Source: Leptolyngbya sp. SIOISBB
Lineage (GTDB): Bacteria > Cyanobacteriota > Cyanobacteriia > Phormidesmidales > Phormidesmidaceae
Assembly (NCBI GenBank): GCA_010671905.1
Contig: JAAHII010000001.1
Location: 5,952,001-6,016,000, forward strand
Reading direction: 5' to 3'
DNA length: 64,000 nt
A program made the position numbers and the translations under genes. Positions 44,994 through 52,229 of this stretch are shown here, in pieces (position 1 is the stretch's first letter; the number at the start of each line of letters is the position of its first letter). The notes beneath the pieces are model-generated. The model did not search any database. It was not told the origin of the DNA and saw nothing but the letters and a program-made list of their open reading frames with translations.

Positions 44994-45848
44994 TCAATCG
45001 GACAAAAATCTCAATGCTTCGCTGACGAATTCCTCATGATACTGAAACACGCCTGCGTGTCCGGCATCTTTATAAAGCACAAGCTTGGCATCTGGGAGCC
45101 CCAAGTAAAGATGCGCAGAATTGATACTTGGTACCATGATGTCGTCCTCGCCGTTGGCAACAAGCACGGGCTGCTCGATTCGTTGCCAGTCGAGCTCACT
45201 TCTTTTGCCGAAACGACTTATTGCAGCAAGTTGCGATCGGAAAGATTTGAATGATATTGGTTTTACTCGATCGTGCTTTCGCCGCTTCAATCGTGCCAAA
45301 AACTCTGTGGCCTTCTGCAGACCATTTTTTGTCTTTGTAAAAAACAAATAGCGTCGAATGTCCTTCCGAGTCATCATGCTTCTGAGTTGGTTTCGATAAG
45401 CTTGCCCGGGAATCCGCGTAATGCCGATGCCCCCTCCGGGTCCCGTCCCTGCGAGTATCAACTTGCGAGCTAAGTTTGGCTCCTTCAATACAACGTCTTG
45501 TGCTACTGCTCCACCTAACGAAAAACCGAAAAGATCTACTTTGGAGTGGCCAAGCGCTTTGATGAATGCAATCGCATCATCAGCCATTTCCCCAACCGAA
45601 CGAGGTGTCGCACCTTGCGAGCCCCCAATTCCTCGATTGTCAAAGGTAATGACCCTATGTTTCGCGGCAATACCGTCAACTACCGCTGGATCCCAATCAT
45701 CCAGAACACCAGCAAGGTGATTGAAGAGGACTATCGGAACATTCGATTCTTCGCCAGTCACTCTATATGCGAAGCGATCGCCGCATGGTACAGACACGAA
45801 CTGCGTCTCGACATCTACGCAAGATTTTGAATATGGATTAGTTCTCAT
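44994..45848 (-). CDS. Alpha/beta hydrolase
   Basis: 284 residues. The nucleophile elbow is GFSLGG (Ser); the oxyanion region is LFNHLAGVLDDWDP, DNRGIGGSQG precedes it, and the C-terminal His is in DAGHAGVFQ. Resembles the VOC/haloperoxidase-type or 3-oxoadipate lactonase-like hydrolases. It begins 13 bases downstream of a 28-bp palindrome that is probably the TetR operator, so it and the following oxidoreductase likely form an inducible pair. Confidence 0.9.
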   Translation of the reverse strand: MRTNPYSKSCVDVETQFVSVPCGDRFAYRVTGEESNVPIVLFNHLAGVLDDWDPAVVDGIAAKHRVITFDNRGIGGSQGATPRSVGEMADDAIAFIKALGHSKVDLFGFSLGGAVAQDVVLKEPNLARKLILAGTGPGGGIGITRIPGQAYRNQLRSMMTRKDIRRYLFFTKTKNGLQKATEFLARLKRRKHDRVKPISFKSFRSQLAAISRFGKRSELDWQRIEQPVLVANGEDDIMVPSINSAHLYLGLPDAKLVLYKDAGHAGVFQYHEEFVSEALRFLSD

Positions 45849-45860
45849 TACTGCTGTCTC

Positions 45861-45888
45861 TTATTCTGTACCTGCAGGTACAGAATAA
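45861..45888. promoter_or_regulatory. Perfect 28-bp palindrome, candidate TetR operator
   Basis: Left half TTATTCTGTACCTG is followed immediately by its exact reverse complement. It sits between the tetR stop and the hydrolase start. CTGTACCTGCAGGTACAG-type palindromes are typical of TetR-family operators controlling oxidoreductase genes. Confidence 0.8.
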
Positions 45889-45902
45889 GTCAAAAAATCT
45901 AA

Positions 45903-46475
45903 TTAGTCGAGAATCTGGAGCGAAACCGAGACTACCTCTTCAAGTCCCTTCCGTGAAGCCCCTGCTTTCCCAACGGCTCCCAATCCTGCGAAACAAGTAA
46001 TTAAGTAACGAGCAATCGCCAATGGATCCCTATTCGAGCTGATTTCACCGCTTAATTGCCCTTCTCGGATTCGATCACAATAAATTTTCTCACTTCGCTT
46101 CATTGCATTCTTGATGATCCGGTCCACCTCTTCGTCATGTGGACTTAATTCGCTCGCTGAGTTGTAAATCAAGCAACCAGTCTTTTCATTGCAAGCGGAA
46201 TCCATCACTTGCTTACTAATCTTTATCAACCCTTGCCTAATGTTGGGATTTGCTAAAAATTCCCGCAACTGAGATTCAATTTGTGCTGAATAGTAGCGCA
46301 AACATCGCAAAAACAGCTCCCGCTTGCTTCCAAATGTCGAATAGAAACTTCCTTTGCTAATTTGCATTGCGGTCAATAGGTCATTGGGTGTCGTGGCACG
46401 AAACCCTTTTCTCCAAAAAACAATCATTGCCTTTTGAAGGACTTCTTCTTCGTCAAATTCTTTCGGTCTTACCAT
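45903..46475 (-). CDS. TetR-family transcriptional regulator
   Basis: 190 residues. The HTH region is EEVLQKAMIVFWRKGFRATTPNDLLTAMQISKGSFYSTFGSKRELFLRCL, of the YxAF type (with Cys in NEKTGCLIYNSASEL). First gene of the minus-strand group tetR, hydrolase, oxidoreductase. It probably represses the latter two from the 28-bp palindrome; the inducer could be an electrophile or quinone, as for similar regulators. This is inference from family and position. Confidence 0.92.
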   Translation of the reverse strand: MVRPKEFDEEEVLQKAMIVFWRKGFRATTPNDLLTAMQISKGSFYSTFGSKRELFLRCLRYYSAQIESQLREFLANPNIRQGLIKISKQVMDSACNEKTGCLIYNSASELSPHDEEVDRIIKNAMKRSEKIYCDRIREGQLSGEISSNRDPLAIARYLITCFAGLGAVGKAGASRKGLEEVVSVSLQILD

Positions 46476-46996
46476 TTTTTACCGCATGCTACGCAAAGTA
46501 TAGTAGATATAGATCGCGAGGTTCATAACCAACTTTGGATTCAACGGAGGTGCCTCGTTCGTACGATTTCTCTAGTTGTCATTTGGGGATTTGCCTAGTT
46601 GCTCAAAGGCCAGAACGAGCGGCCTGACAGAGCGACTCACTACACGATCTCGCTGGCGCGGGTTACCCGTTTACAGGTGAGAAGAGTTTCGCCCTTATTG
46701 ACAAATCTAGTGCTTGTTGGCTACCGCGCAGGATTTGCACCGTGTGAATTTGGCAACCACCCAACGTATAATTCGCTCGGACATAACACTGGGTGGGTTG
46801 ACCCATTCAAGCTCAGTGCATCTCGGCTCGTGGATCAACTCATGAATTCCGTCCAAAGCTGAACCATCAGAAAGGCAGCAAACCAACAACCTTTTTGCAT
46901 TGCACTCAGTCGTGTGCGGCAAACCAGGGTTCGTTCATTACTTTGTCGGGTGCGCTATCGGCAGCACGCGGTTGAATCTCATCTCGCGAAAAGCCA
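46476..46996. other. Spacer with no recognised gene
   Basis: Overlapping frames on both strands (46599-46862 plus, 46707-46922 minus) are not recognised; both encode Cys/His-poor sequences without typical starts. CATAACACTGGG at about 46782 looks like the left part of an attC but has no clear right partner. Base composition resembles the cassette region rather than the core genes. Confidence 0.4.
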
Positions 46997-47084
46997 CATA
47001 ACAGTCACATGCACCGGAGTGATGGTCCGGGCGCATTCTGTATTTAACGTCGCTGGCCGTCCCCCGGTGATGTTGGGCGTTATC
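46997..47084 (+). repeat. attC-like site 3, adjacent to the araC 3' end
   Basis: The left end CATAACAGTCACATGCACCGG and the right end CCCCCGGTGATGTTGGGCGTTAT are near inverse complements (ATAAC, CA-CAT-CACCGG-G), with an inner region of about 45 bases. The terminal GTTATC resembles the core of attC sites from planctomycete and marine integrons. It ends nine bases before the araC stop. Confidence 0.72.
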
Positions 47085-47092
47085 TTTCAAAT

Positions 47093-48016
47093 CTAACTTT
47101 TGCGATAGTCCCTGGGCGTCATGCCAGTGGTATCTCGAAAGTGCTTGCTGAAGTGGCTCTGGCTATTGAAACCGCACTGCAGGGCAATTTCCGCGATCGC
47201 CCCTTTCGTTCCTTTCAACAACTGCTTGGCTTGTTCGATGCGTTGCTGAGTCAGGTATTGGTGCGGCGTCATACCCATCGACTGTTTGAACAGGCGGCTG
47301 AAATGAAACTGACTGATACCCGCTACTTCGGCCAGGTCAGCTAACTTGATGGATTGGTTGAGGTGAGCATGGATGTAGTCGGCAATTTGCATAATCTTGC
47401 GATCGCCCAACCCACCTTCGTAATCCGCCACCCGAGGTTTGATTGCGGAATAGTCTCGCAAGAGATTGACCGCCAACACATTCGCCAGAGATTCGACATA
47501 AAGCTGCCCCACCCAGCCGTCGCCCTTATGGAGTTCGGCCCGTAGCAGTCGCAAAACTTGCTCTAGCTGTGGATCACGGATGCGAAACTCGTTTCTCAGG
47601 CTCAAGCGAGCTGGGTCAAGTTCCGCTGCTGACTCGGCCACAGTCTGCAAAAACTGCGTCGGAATTTGCACATGAAAATAGTGATCCTCGCCTTCTGTGC
47701 GGTAAGAGGCGGGAATATTGGCTGGGGTGATGGAAATATCCCCCTTGGCGTACAGTCCCGTGTAGCGGAGATCGCCCACCACTTGATGAATGCGATGAGG
47801 GCGCGGGGCTAAGCACAGCGCAATAGAATGGCCTTCCCAGGGTTCCAGAATGTCGGTGCCGCCGGGGTGCTGCTGAAATTCTTCGGCCAACAGTGGTTGC
47901 CAGCCCAGGGATTCACTCGACGCGATGGGGGTCAGCGTTGAGTGTTGTTTGGGGATGCTGGTTTTCCGAGATGCCCGTGTCATCGAAGTTTTTGCCCGTT
48001 TCAAAATTGACCGCAA
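47093..48016 (-). CDS. AraC-family transcriptional regulator (intact copy)
   Basis: 307 residues; ATG 47983 is an alternative start. The N-terminal half is a variable sensor domain (CLAPRPHRIHQVVGDLRYTGLYAKGDISITPANIP). The C-terminal double helix-turn-helix is complete: IKLADLAEVAGISQFHFSRLFKQSMGMTPHQYLTQQRIEQAKQLL and AIAEIALQCGFNSQSHFSKHFRDTTGMTPRDYRKS. The last ~250 bp of this gene recur in decayed form at four places (29475, 32839, 35104, 36388), all on the same strand. Its regulatory target is unknown. Confidence 0.93.
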   Translation of the reverse strand: MRSILKRAKTSMTRASRKTSIPKQHSTLTPIASSESLGWQPLLAEEFQQHPGGTDILEPWEGHSIALCLAPRPHRIHQVVGDLRYTGLYAKGDISITPANIPASYRTEGEDHYFHVQIPTQFLQTVAESAAELDPARLSLRNEFRIRDPQLEQVLRLLRAELHKGDGWVGQLYVESLANVLAVNLLRDYSAIKPRVADYEGGLGDRKIMQIADYIHAHLNQSIKLADLAEVAGISQFHFSRLFKQSMGMTPHQYLTQQRIEQAKQLLKGTKGAIAEIALQCGFNSQSHFSKHFRDTTGMTPRDYRKS

Positions 48017-48209
48017 GATTCCGACAATTTCGCAAGCTTCAGATATTTCGCCGCTTTAGATTCCCTTAAGTTGTCATTGTAGCCAATGCGGTTACATACC
48101 GTAACAAGACCAAGGCTTTGACGCAGAAGCGGGTGATGAGGTGAGCGCGATCGCCAATTCCAATCCTTCGATCATATCCACCTTGCCTGAAAAATTAACG
48201 AGGAAACAG

Positions 48210-48497
48210 ATGAAAGCTTCAAATATGACGTCCTCTGATTCATTACCAGTAATCAGAGGTTTATCTTGCTATCAAAACCGTCACTTTGAAACAACAAAAA
48301 TAATCCAATCTGAAAATAATCAAAGCCAGGAATCCTTTGTTAGTTGGCTATTTCTTGTCGGCTCTCTAATGTTTGTTTTAGATGCCGTATTGGAGAATCT
48401 TAAAGGAGTCTCATTCTCATCGATTTTGCATATTTCTGCCAGTATTTTGTTCACCATTGGTTCTATACTTTTTATCCCTAGTACGGCAAAAAGTTAG
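48210..48497 (+). CDS. YrhK-like small membrane protein
   Basis: 95 residues from ATG 48210, which has a strong GAGGA ribosome-binding site 6 bases upstream; the longer GTG frame from 48141 is less likely. The C-terminal half carries two membrane helices (SWLFLVGSLMFVLDAVLEN and ILHISASILFTIGSILFI) of the YrhK-domain form. Low HIP1 density. Function unknown. Confidence 0.7.
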   Translation: MKASNMTSSDSLPVIRGLSCYQNRHFETTKIIQSENNQSQESFVSWLFLVGSLMFVLDAVLENLKGVSFSSILHISASILFTIGSILFIPSTAKS

Positions 48498-48509
48498 AAG
48501 AGATGAAGC

Positions 48510-48873
48510 GTGCAATCGTCAAGTCATTCTCAACAACTATTCTGTACAACCTGTGGATTCAACATGATTGGTTTTCACCCAAAACACTGTCGCTTTTGTG
48601 GGACGACACCTGATGCTTTTATCCGTGTTGAAGAGGGTTCAGCAACACACGGAGTTAAGGGAACTGTGGTGATGGAACAGGCCAGTCAGTTGAAATCCTT
48701 TCCACAGTTGGGATATGAATACGTAGCTAAGAAAATCGATACAGGTGATGTCATTGTTGGGATCGACTGCCTGTTTTCCTTGGCTGTTAGTTTCGTCCCC
48801 ATGCATTACAGGTTGCTTTATTCACCATAACTTCTGGGGAGTGTCGAACTTATAACGCAAACAGTTTGGTACT
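48510..48873 (+). pseudogene. Decayed rubredoxin-like/MBL-fold protein
   Basis: From GTG 48510 the frame encodes a zinc-ribbon (CTTCGFNMIGFHPKHCRFCG), then KSFPQLGYEYVAKKIDTGDVIVGIDC, as in cyanobacterial metallo-beta-lactamase-like proteins with an N-terminal rubredoxin domain. After IDC the frame goes wrong and stops at 48830. A different frame then reads FIHHNFWGVSNL (48812-48847), which matches the expected next motif, followed by another stop. At least one frameshift and loss of most of the catalytic domain. Confidence 0.65.
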
Positions 48874-49494
48874 TAAAGATGGAATCACTAAAAGGGGATG
48901 GCTCATCCCAAAAGTCGATTTTTGACATTCGATCGCTGCTTGGCAACAGATTTTCAACTACTGGGGATTAAGCGATCGTGATTGGTGGACATTCCCCAGA
49001 ATTAACTCTGTACTGCTTGGAAGATATTTGATTGATCGGTGATTGCCTTAGCTATATGGACAAGCGCTCTGTTGGGAACCCAGATGGCAACAAAATAAAG
49101 ACGATCTCAGCGGTTCAAAAGATATCACAGATACTCGAAGAAAGGATCCTCAATACTGTTTTTGACGTAAGTAAAACTTGGGAATGTCGAATCTGGAAAA
49201 CAAAGTTTGATGAACTTGTTTGCCAGGGTGAGTAAGGCCGTAAAACAATGATTTCTCCACAAATTGATCATTTTGAAGATGACAATATTTTCAAAATGGT
49301 CATTGAGCCATGCTCTATAAAAGATTGGCTACCTTTCTAGCAACAGATTAATGGATATGTGTAAGCCCTGCTTAGAAAAAAGCCAGCATTAGAGCTTATT
49401 TCTTGCCAAGACCTCTTGCTCCAAGTGACTCGAAAGCTGCGATTTAGCAGCATTTTCTAAAACTGAAAACCATCATAATCAAAGGTTAATCATC
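48874..49494. other. Degenerate region upstream of the MATE gene
   Basis: No supported gene. A 67-codon frame from TTG 49032 to 49235 is unrecognised and has no ribosome-binding site. The region is A/T rich and probably contains the decayed tail of the metallo-beta-lactamase-like gene and the MATE promoter. Confidence 0.4.
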
Positions 49495-50901
49495 ATGTTG
49501 AATCTGACGGCGCGATCGCCCTGGCGGTCTGAGGTTCGTGAATTTCTCAGCCTGGCAGTGCCGCTCGCGAGTGCGCAGCTTGCCCAGGCGGCCACCGGTT
49601 TTGTTGATACGGTGATGATGGGCAGAATGGGATCCGATGTCTTAGCTGCCGGTGGCTTGGCCGCCATCATCTTTCTCTCCGTGATGACGACCGCGACCGG
49701 TATGGTCATGGGTGTCAGCCCCCTGATTGCCGAAGCCTTTGGGGCCGGACAACAGACCCGCATCCAACACCTGGCCCGTCAGGGGTTGTGGCTGGCTGTG
49801 CTAGTGGCGATTCCCGTGATGATTGTCATGGGGCACCTCGATCGCTTCATGCTTCAAGCCGGACAGGCCGCAGCCACGGTGAGGTTAGCCGACACCTATC
49901 TCGACATCATTCTGTGGGGCATGATTCCAGTGATCGGGTTTGCGTCCCTGCGAGCCACCGTCTCGGCGTTATCGCTGGCTCGTCCCGTAATGACCATTAT
50001 GGTTGTCGGCACGGCCTTCAATATTGTCGGCAACTACAGTTTGGGATTCGGCAAATTCGGGCTGCCGCAAATGGGGTTAGCGGGGCTGGCGCTGGCCAGT
50101 GTGATTGCTCAATGGGGCATGTTTATCGCCCTAGCACTGTACGTTGGGGTGCATCCCCAGCTGAGTCAATACCACATTTTTCAAGGGTTCCATCGCTTGC
50201 GTCTCAAGGTGCTCTGGCAGGTGATTTGGGTCGGTGTACCCATCGGCATCTTTTCGGGATTGGAAACGGGCTTCTTCATGGTGATCATGTTTTGGGTCGG
50301 CACTTTGGGGACAGACGCGCTGGCGGCTCACCAAATTGTGTTCCAAACCATTGCCATTGTGTTTATGGTGCCGTTGGGCATTTCTTACGCTACGACGGTG
50401 CGCGTGGGTCAGTGGTTAGGACGGCGGGATGTTAAGGGCATTCAGCAAGCGGCCTGGGTCAGTATCGGCCTCAGCACCCTGTTTGTTGTCGGCGTGTCGA
50501 TCGCCTTTCTCCTTTTTCCCCAACAGGTAATTAGCATCTATTTAGATGTGCAAAATCCTGACAATGCGGCAGTGATTGCCTTAGCCCTGCCCCTACTCAT
50601 CATCGCGGCGATCGCTCAAGTCCTCGACGGTTTTCAGAAGGCAATCTACGGCTCTTTGCAAGGTCTGCAAGATACGCAAGTGCCCATGTTCCTCAATGTG
50701 CTGGGCTATTGGGGCGTCGGGTTATCGGTTGGTTATGTCCTCGGCTTTCAGTTCGGGCTGGGTAGCAAAGGGCTGTGGATTGGGCAGTCGGTGGCGATCG
50801 CGGTGGTGGCAGGTTTGTTTGTCTGGCGACTCCGGCGGTTGATCGCTCAACGAAAGGGGCATCAATCGCTGCTGGCAATTCCGCATTCAGCGTGTGATTA
50901 A
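49495..50901 (+). CDS. MATE-family multidrug efflux pump
   Basis: 468 residues with about 12 membrane helices in two six-helix halves. It opens REFLSLAVPLASAQLAQAATGFVDTVMMGRMGSDVLAAGGLA, the standard NorM-type start, and shows the matching second-half motif VGVPIGIFSGLETGFFMVIMFWVGTLGTDALAAHQI. Exports cationic drugs or metabolites by Na+ or H+ antiport. An internally deleted copy of its middle part is at 41245-41457. Confidence 0.93.
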   Translation: MLNLTARSPWRSEVREFLSLAVPLASAQLAQAATGFVDTVMMGRMGSDVLAAGGLAAIIFLSVMTTATGMVMGVSPLIAEAFGAGQQTRIQHLARQGLWLAVLVAIPVMIVMGHLDRFMLQAGQAAATVRLADTYLDIILWGMIPVIGFASLRATVSALSLARPVMTIMVVGTAFNIVGNYSLGFGKFGLPQMGLAGLALASVIAQWGMFIALALYVGVHPQLSQYHIFQGFHRLRLKVLWQVIWVGVPIGIFSGLETGFFMVIMFWVGTLGTDALAAHQIVFQTIAIVFMVPLGISYATTVRVGQWLGRRDVKGIQQAAWVSIGLSTLFVVGVSIAFLLFPQQVISIYLDVQNPDNAAVIALALPLLIIAAIAQVLDGFQKAIYGSLQGLQDTQVPMFLNVLGYWGVGLSVGYVLGFQFGLGSKGLWIGQSVAIAVVAGLFVWRLRRLIAQRKGHQSLLAIPHSACD

Positions 50902-51000
50902 AGCCCATGGCTGATACCAGGCGGTAACTCTATCTGGCTATCCGATTCCACTGCTCCTCTGAGTTTCTCCAGCGGCATCGGCAGCCCAACCCGATAAAGA

Positions 51001-51105
51001 TATAGCGATCCGTAGTTTGGTTAGATTACTCCAGATCGCTGTAATCGGCGTCTGATAAACCTTTCAATTCCGAATTCCGACCTCAGCATTCCGAATTCTG
51101 CTATA
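51001..51105 (+). repeat. Dispersed repeat family 1, copy E
   Basis: 105 bp from TATAGCGATCCGTAG to CCGAATTCTGCTATA; TATAGC and GCTATA are exact inverse ends. The interior has CCAGATCGCTGTAATC and TTTCAATTCCGAATTCCG. The best preserved termini of the family. Confidence 0.8.
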
Positions 51106-51172
51106 TCGGCAACCAGAATATGAGAAGCGGCGATAGGGGCAGGGATCCTGTTTTGTGGATGGAAAGGAGGAT

Positions 51173-51697
51173 TTATCCGCCTAGCATTCTCTGCATCGCA
51201 ACAATTTCGTCAGGTTTGGGATACCGCGTTTTGCGCGAAGGATTTGGAGCAATCCGCAATAATGATCGAATTAAAGCGTGCTGGTCGTAGTGCAAAATTC
51301 CTAGCAGATCAAGGACCTTGCGCAAATTCGTCGCTGCCCCACTAATCAGGGATTTTTGGCAGATCCGAGGCAGCAGGTCAGCGGCTCCCTGAGAAAGCGC
51401 CCATTTACGTTCAGCGGCCAGGATATGAGCCTGCATGCCATTGACCAACAAAATCTCAACATCCAGGTCCTGTTTCTGAGACCACCGGCACAGATGGAGA
51501 GGCTGAAGATGATGTAAGCGAGTGTCTACAATCAGTAAATCTGGCAGCGTCTGCTGCTGGTGCAACGTCTTGAGGGTGTGAGGTAGCAATACATCAGGAG
51601 ATTCCCAAATCACGGAGAGATGTTGCGATCGCAAAATAGTTGACCAAATCTGGCCCTGTAATCCATTCGGAAACACAATGACGACAAACTTTTCCAT
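51173..51697 (-). CDS. Degenerate receiver-like protein
   Basis: 174 residues. The fold pattern is that of a response-regulator receiver: MEKFVVIVFPNG strand, LPDLLIVDTRLHHLQP with Asp58 at the phosphoacceptor position, and VEILLVNGMQ. The acidic pair at the end of the first strand is replaced by Pro-Asn, and no KP motif is visible, so normal Mg2+-dependent phosphorylation is unlikely. A C-terminal helical region of about 60 residues has no known output fold. GGGGAG precedes the start. Recognition is moderate. Confidence 0.6.
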   Translation of the reverse strand: MEKFVVIVFPNGLQGQIWSTILRSQHLSVIWESPDVLLPHTLKTLHQQQTLPDLLIVDTRLHHLQPLHLCRWSQKQDLDVEILLVNGMQAHILAAERKWALSQGAADLLPRICQKSLISGAATNLRKVLDLLGILHYDQHALIRSLLRIAPNPSRKTRYPKPDEIVAMQRMLGG

Positions 51698-52229
51698 GCA
51701 GTTGCTCCCCTGTAGCCATGGCAGAAATTCTTTTATTCAGGAACTCGTTTCCAAGTTAAGTCACGATCATCCCTTTGCCATCTGAGATCACCGCATCAAT
51801 CAAGAAACTTTTTCGGTTTGGCCGAATCTATCCCTTTTACTTTAATGTGCACTGTGATGACAGCCAGTTTCACTAAATCCCTACGGTGCTGGCTAATCGA
51901 TGTCCCCAAACAGCTAAATCTGATGGCAACCCATGGTATTGACTTCTCTCAGTTAAGCCTTCTGTGGTTCAGAGTCGCGGCCTGATTAGTCTCGTCACTA
52001 GATGCTGTAACTGTTGTCGATCACGACGCTGAGTCTCAAATAACCTAGACCTTCAAGACTTTCAGCCTGGTTTGGCGTCATGCGCTTTAGCGAGCCGTGG
52101 TAAGCGTCCTCTGAGCGGAGTCGTTGGCTTTGCCGCCCCAAATGGGCTAGGGACGCTTTTGCTGGTTTGTAGCTTCGACTCCGCTCAGCTAGCGATGTGT
52201 GTGGGACGGTTACCGAGCAGTGTTGTCGT
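51698..52229. other. Intergenic region with inverted repeat
   Basis: No gene is seen. CTGAGCGGAGTCG (52111-52123) and CGACTCCGCTCAG (52176-52188) are exact inverse complements; AAGCGTCC (52102) and GGACGCTT (52151) form a second, interlocking pair. The motif TTCGACTCCGCTCA also occurs near 33178. Confidence 0.5.

Noticed and set aside
46599-46922. Overlapping frames on both strands before attC-like site 3
   Set aside because: Neither has a recognisable product or start; left as unexplained spacer.
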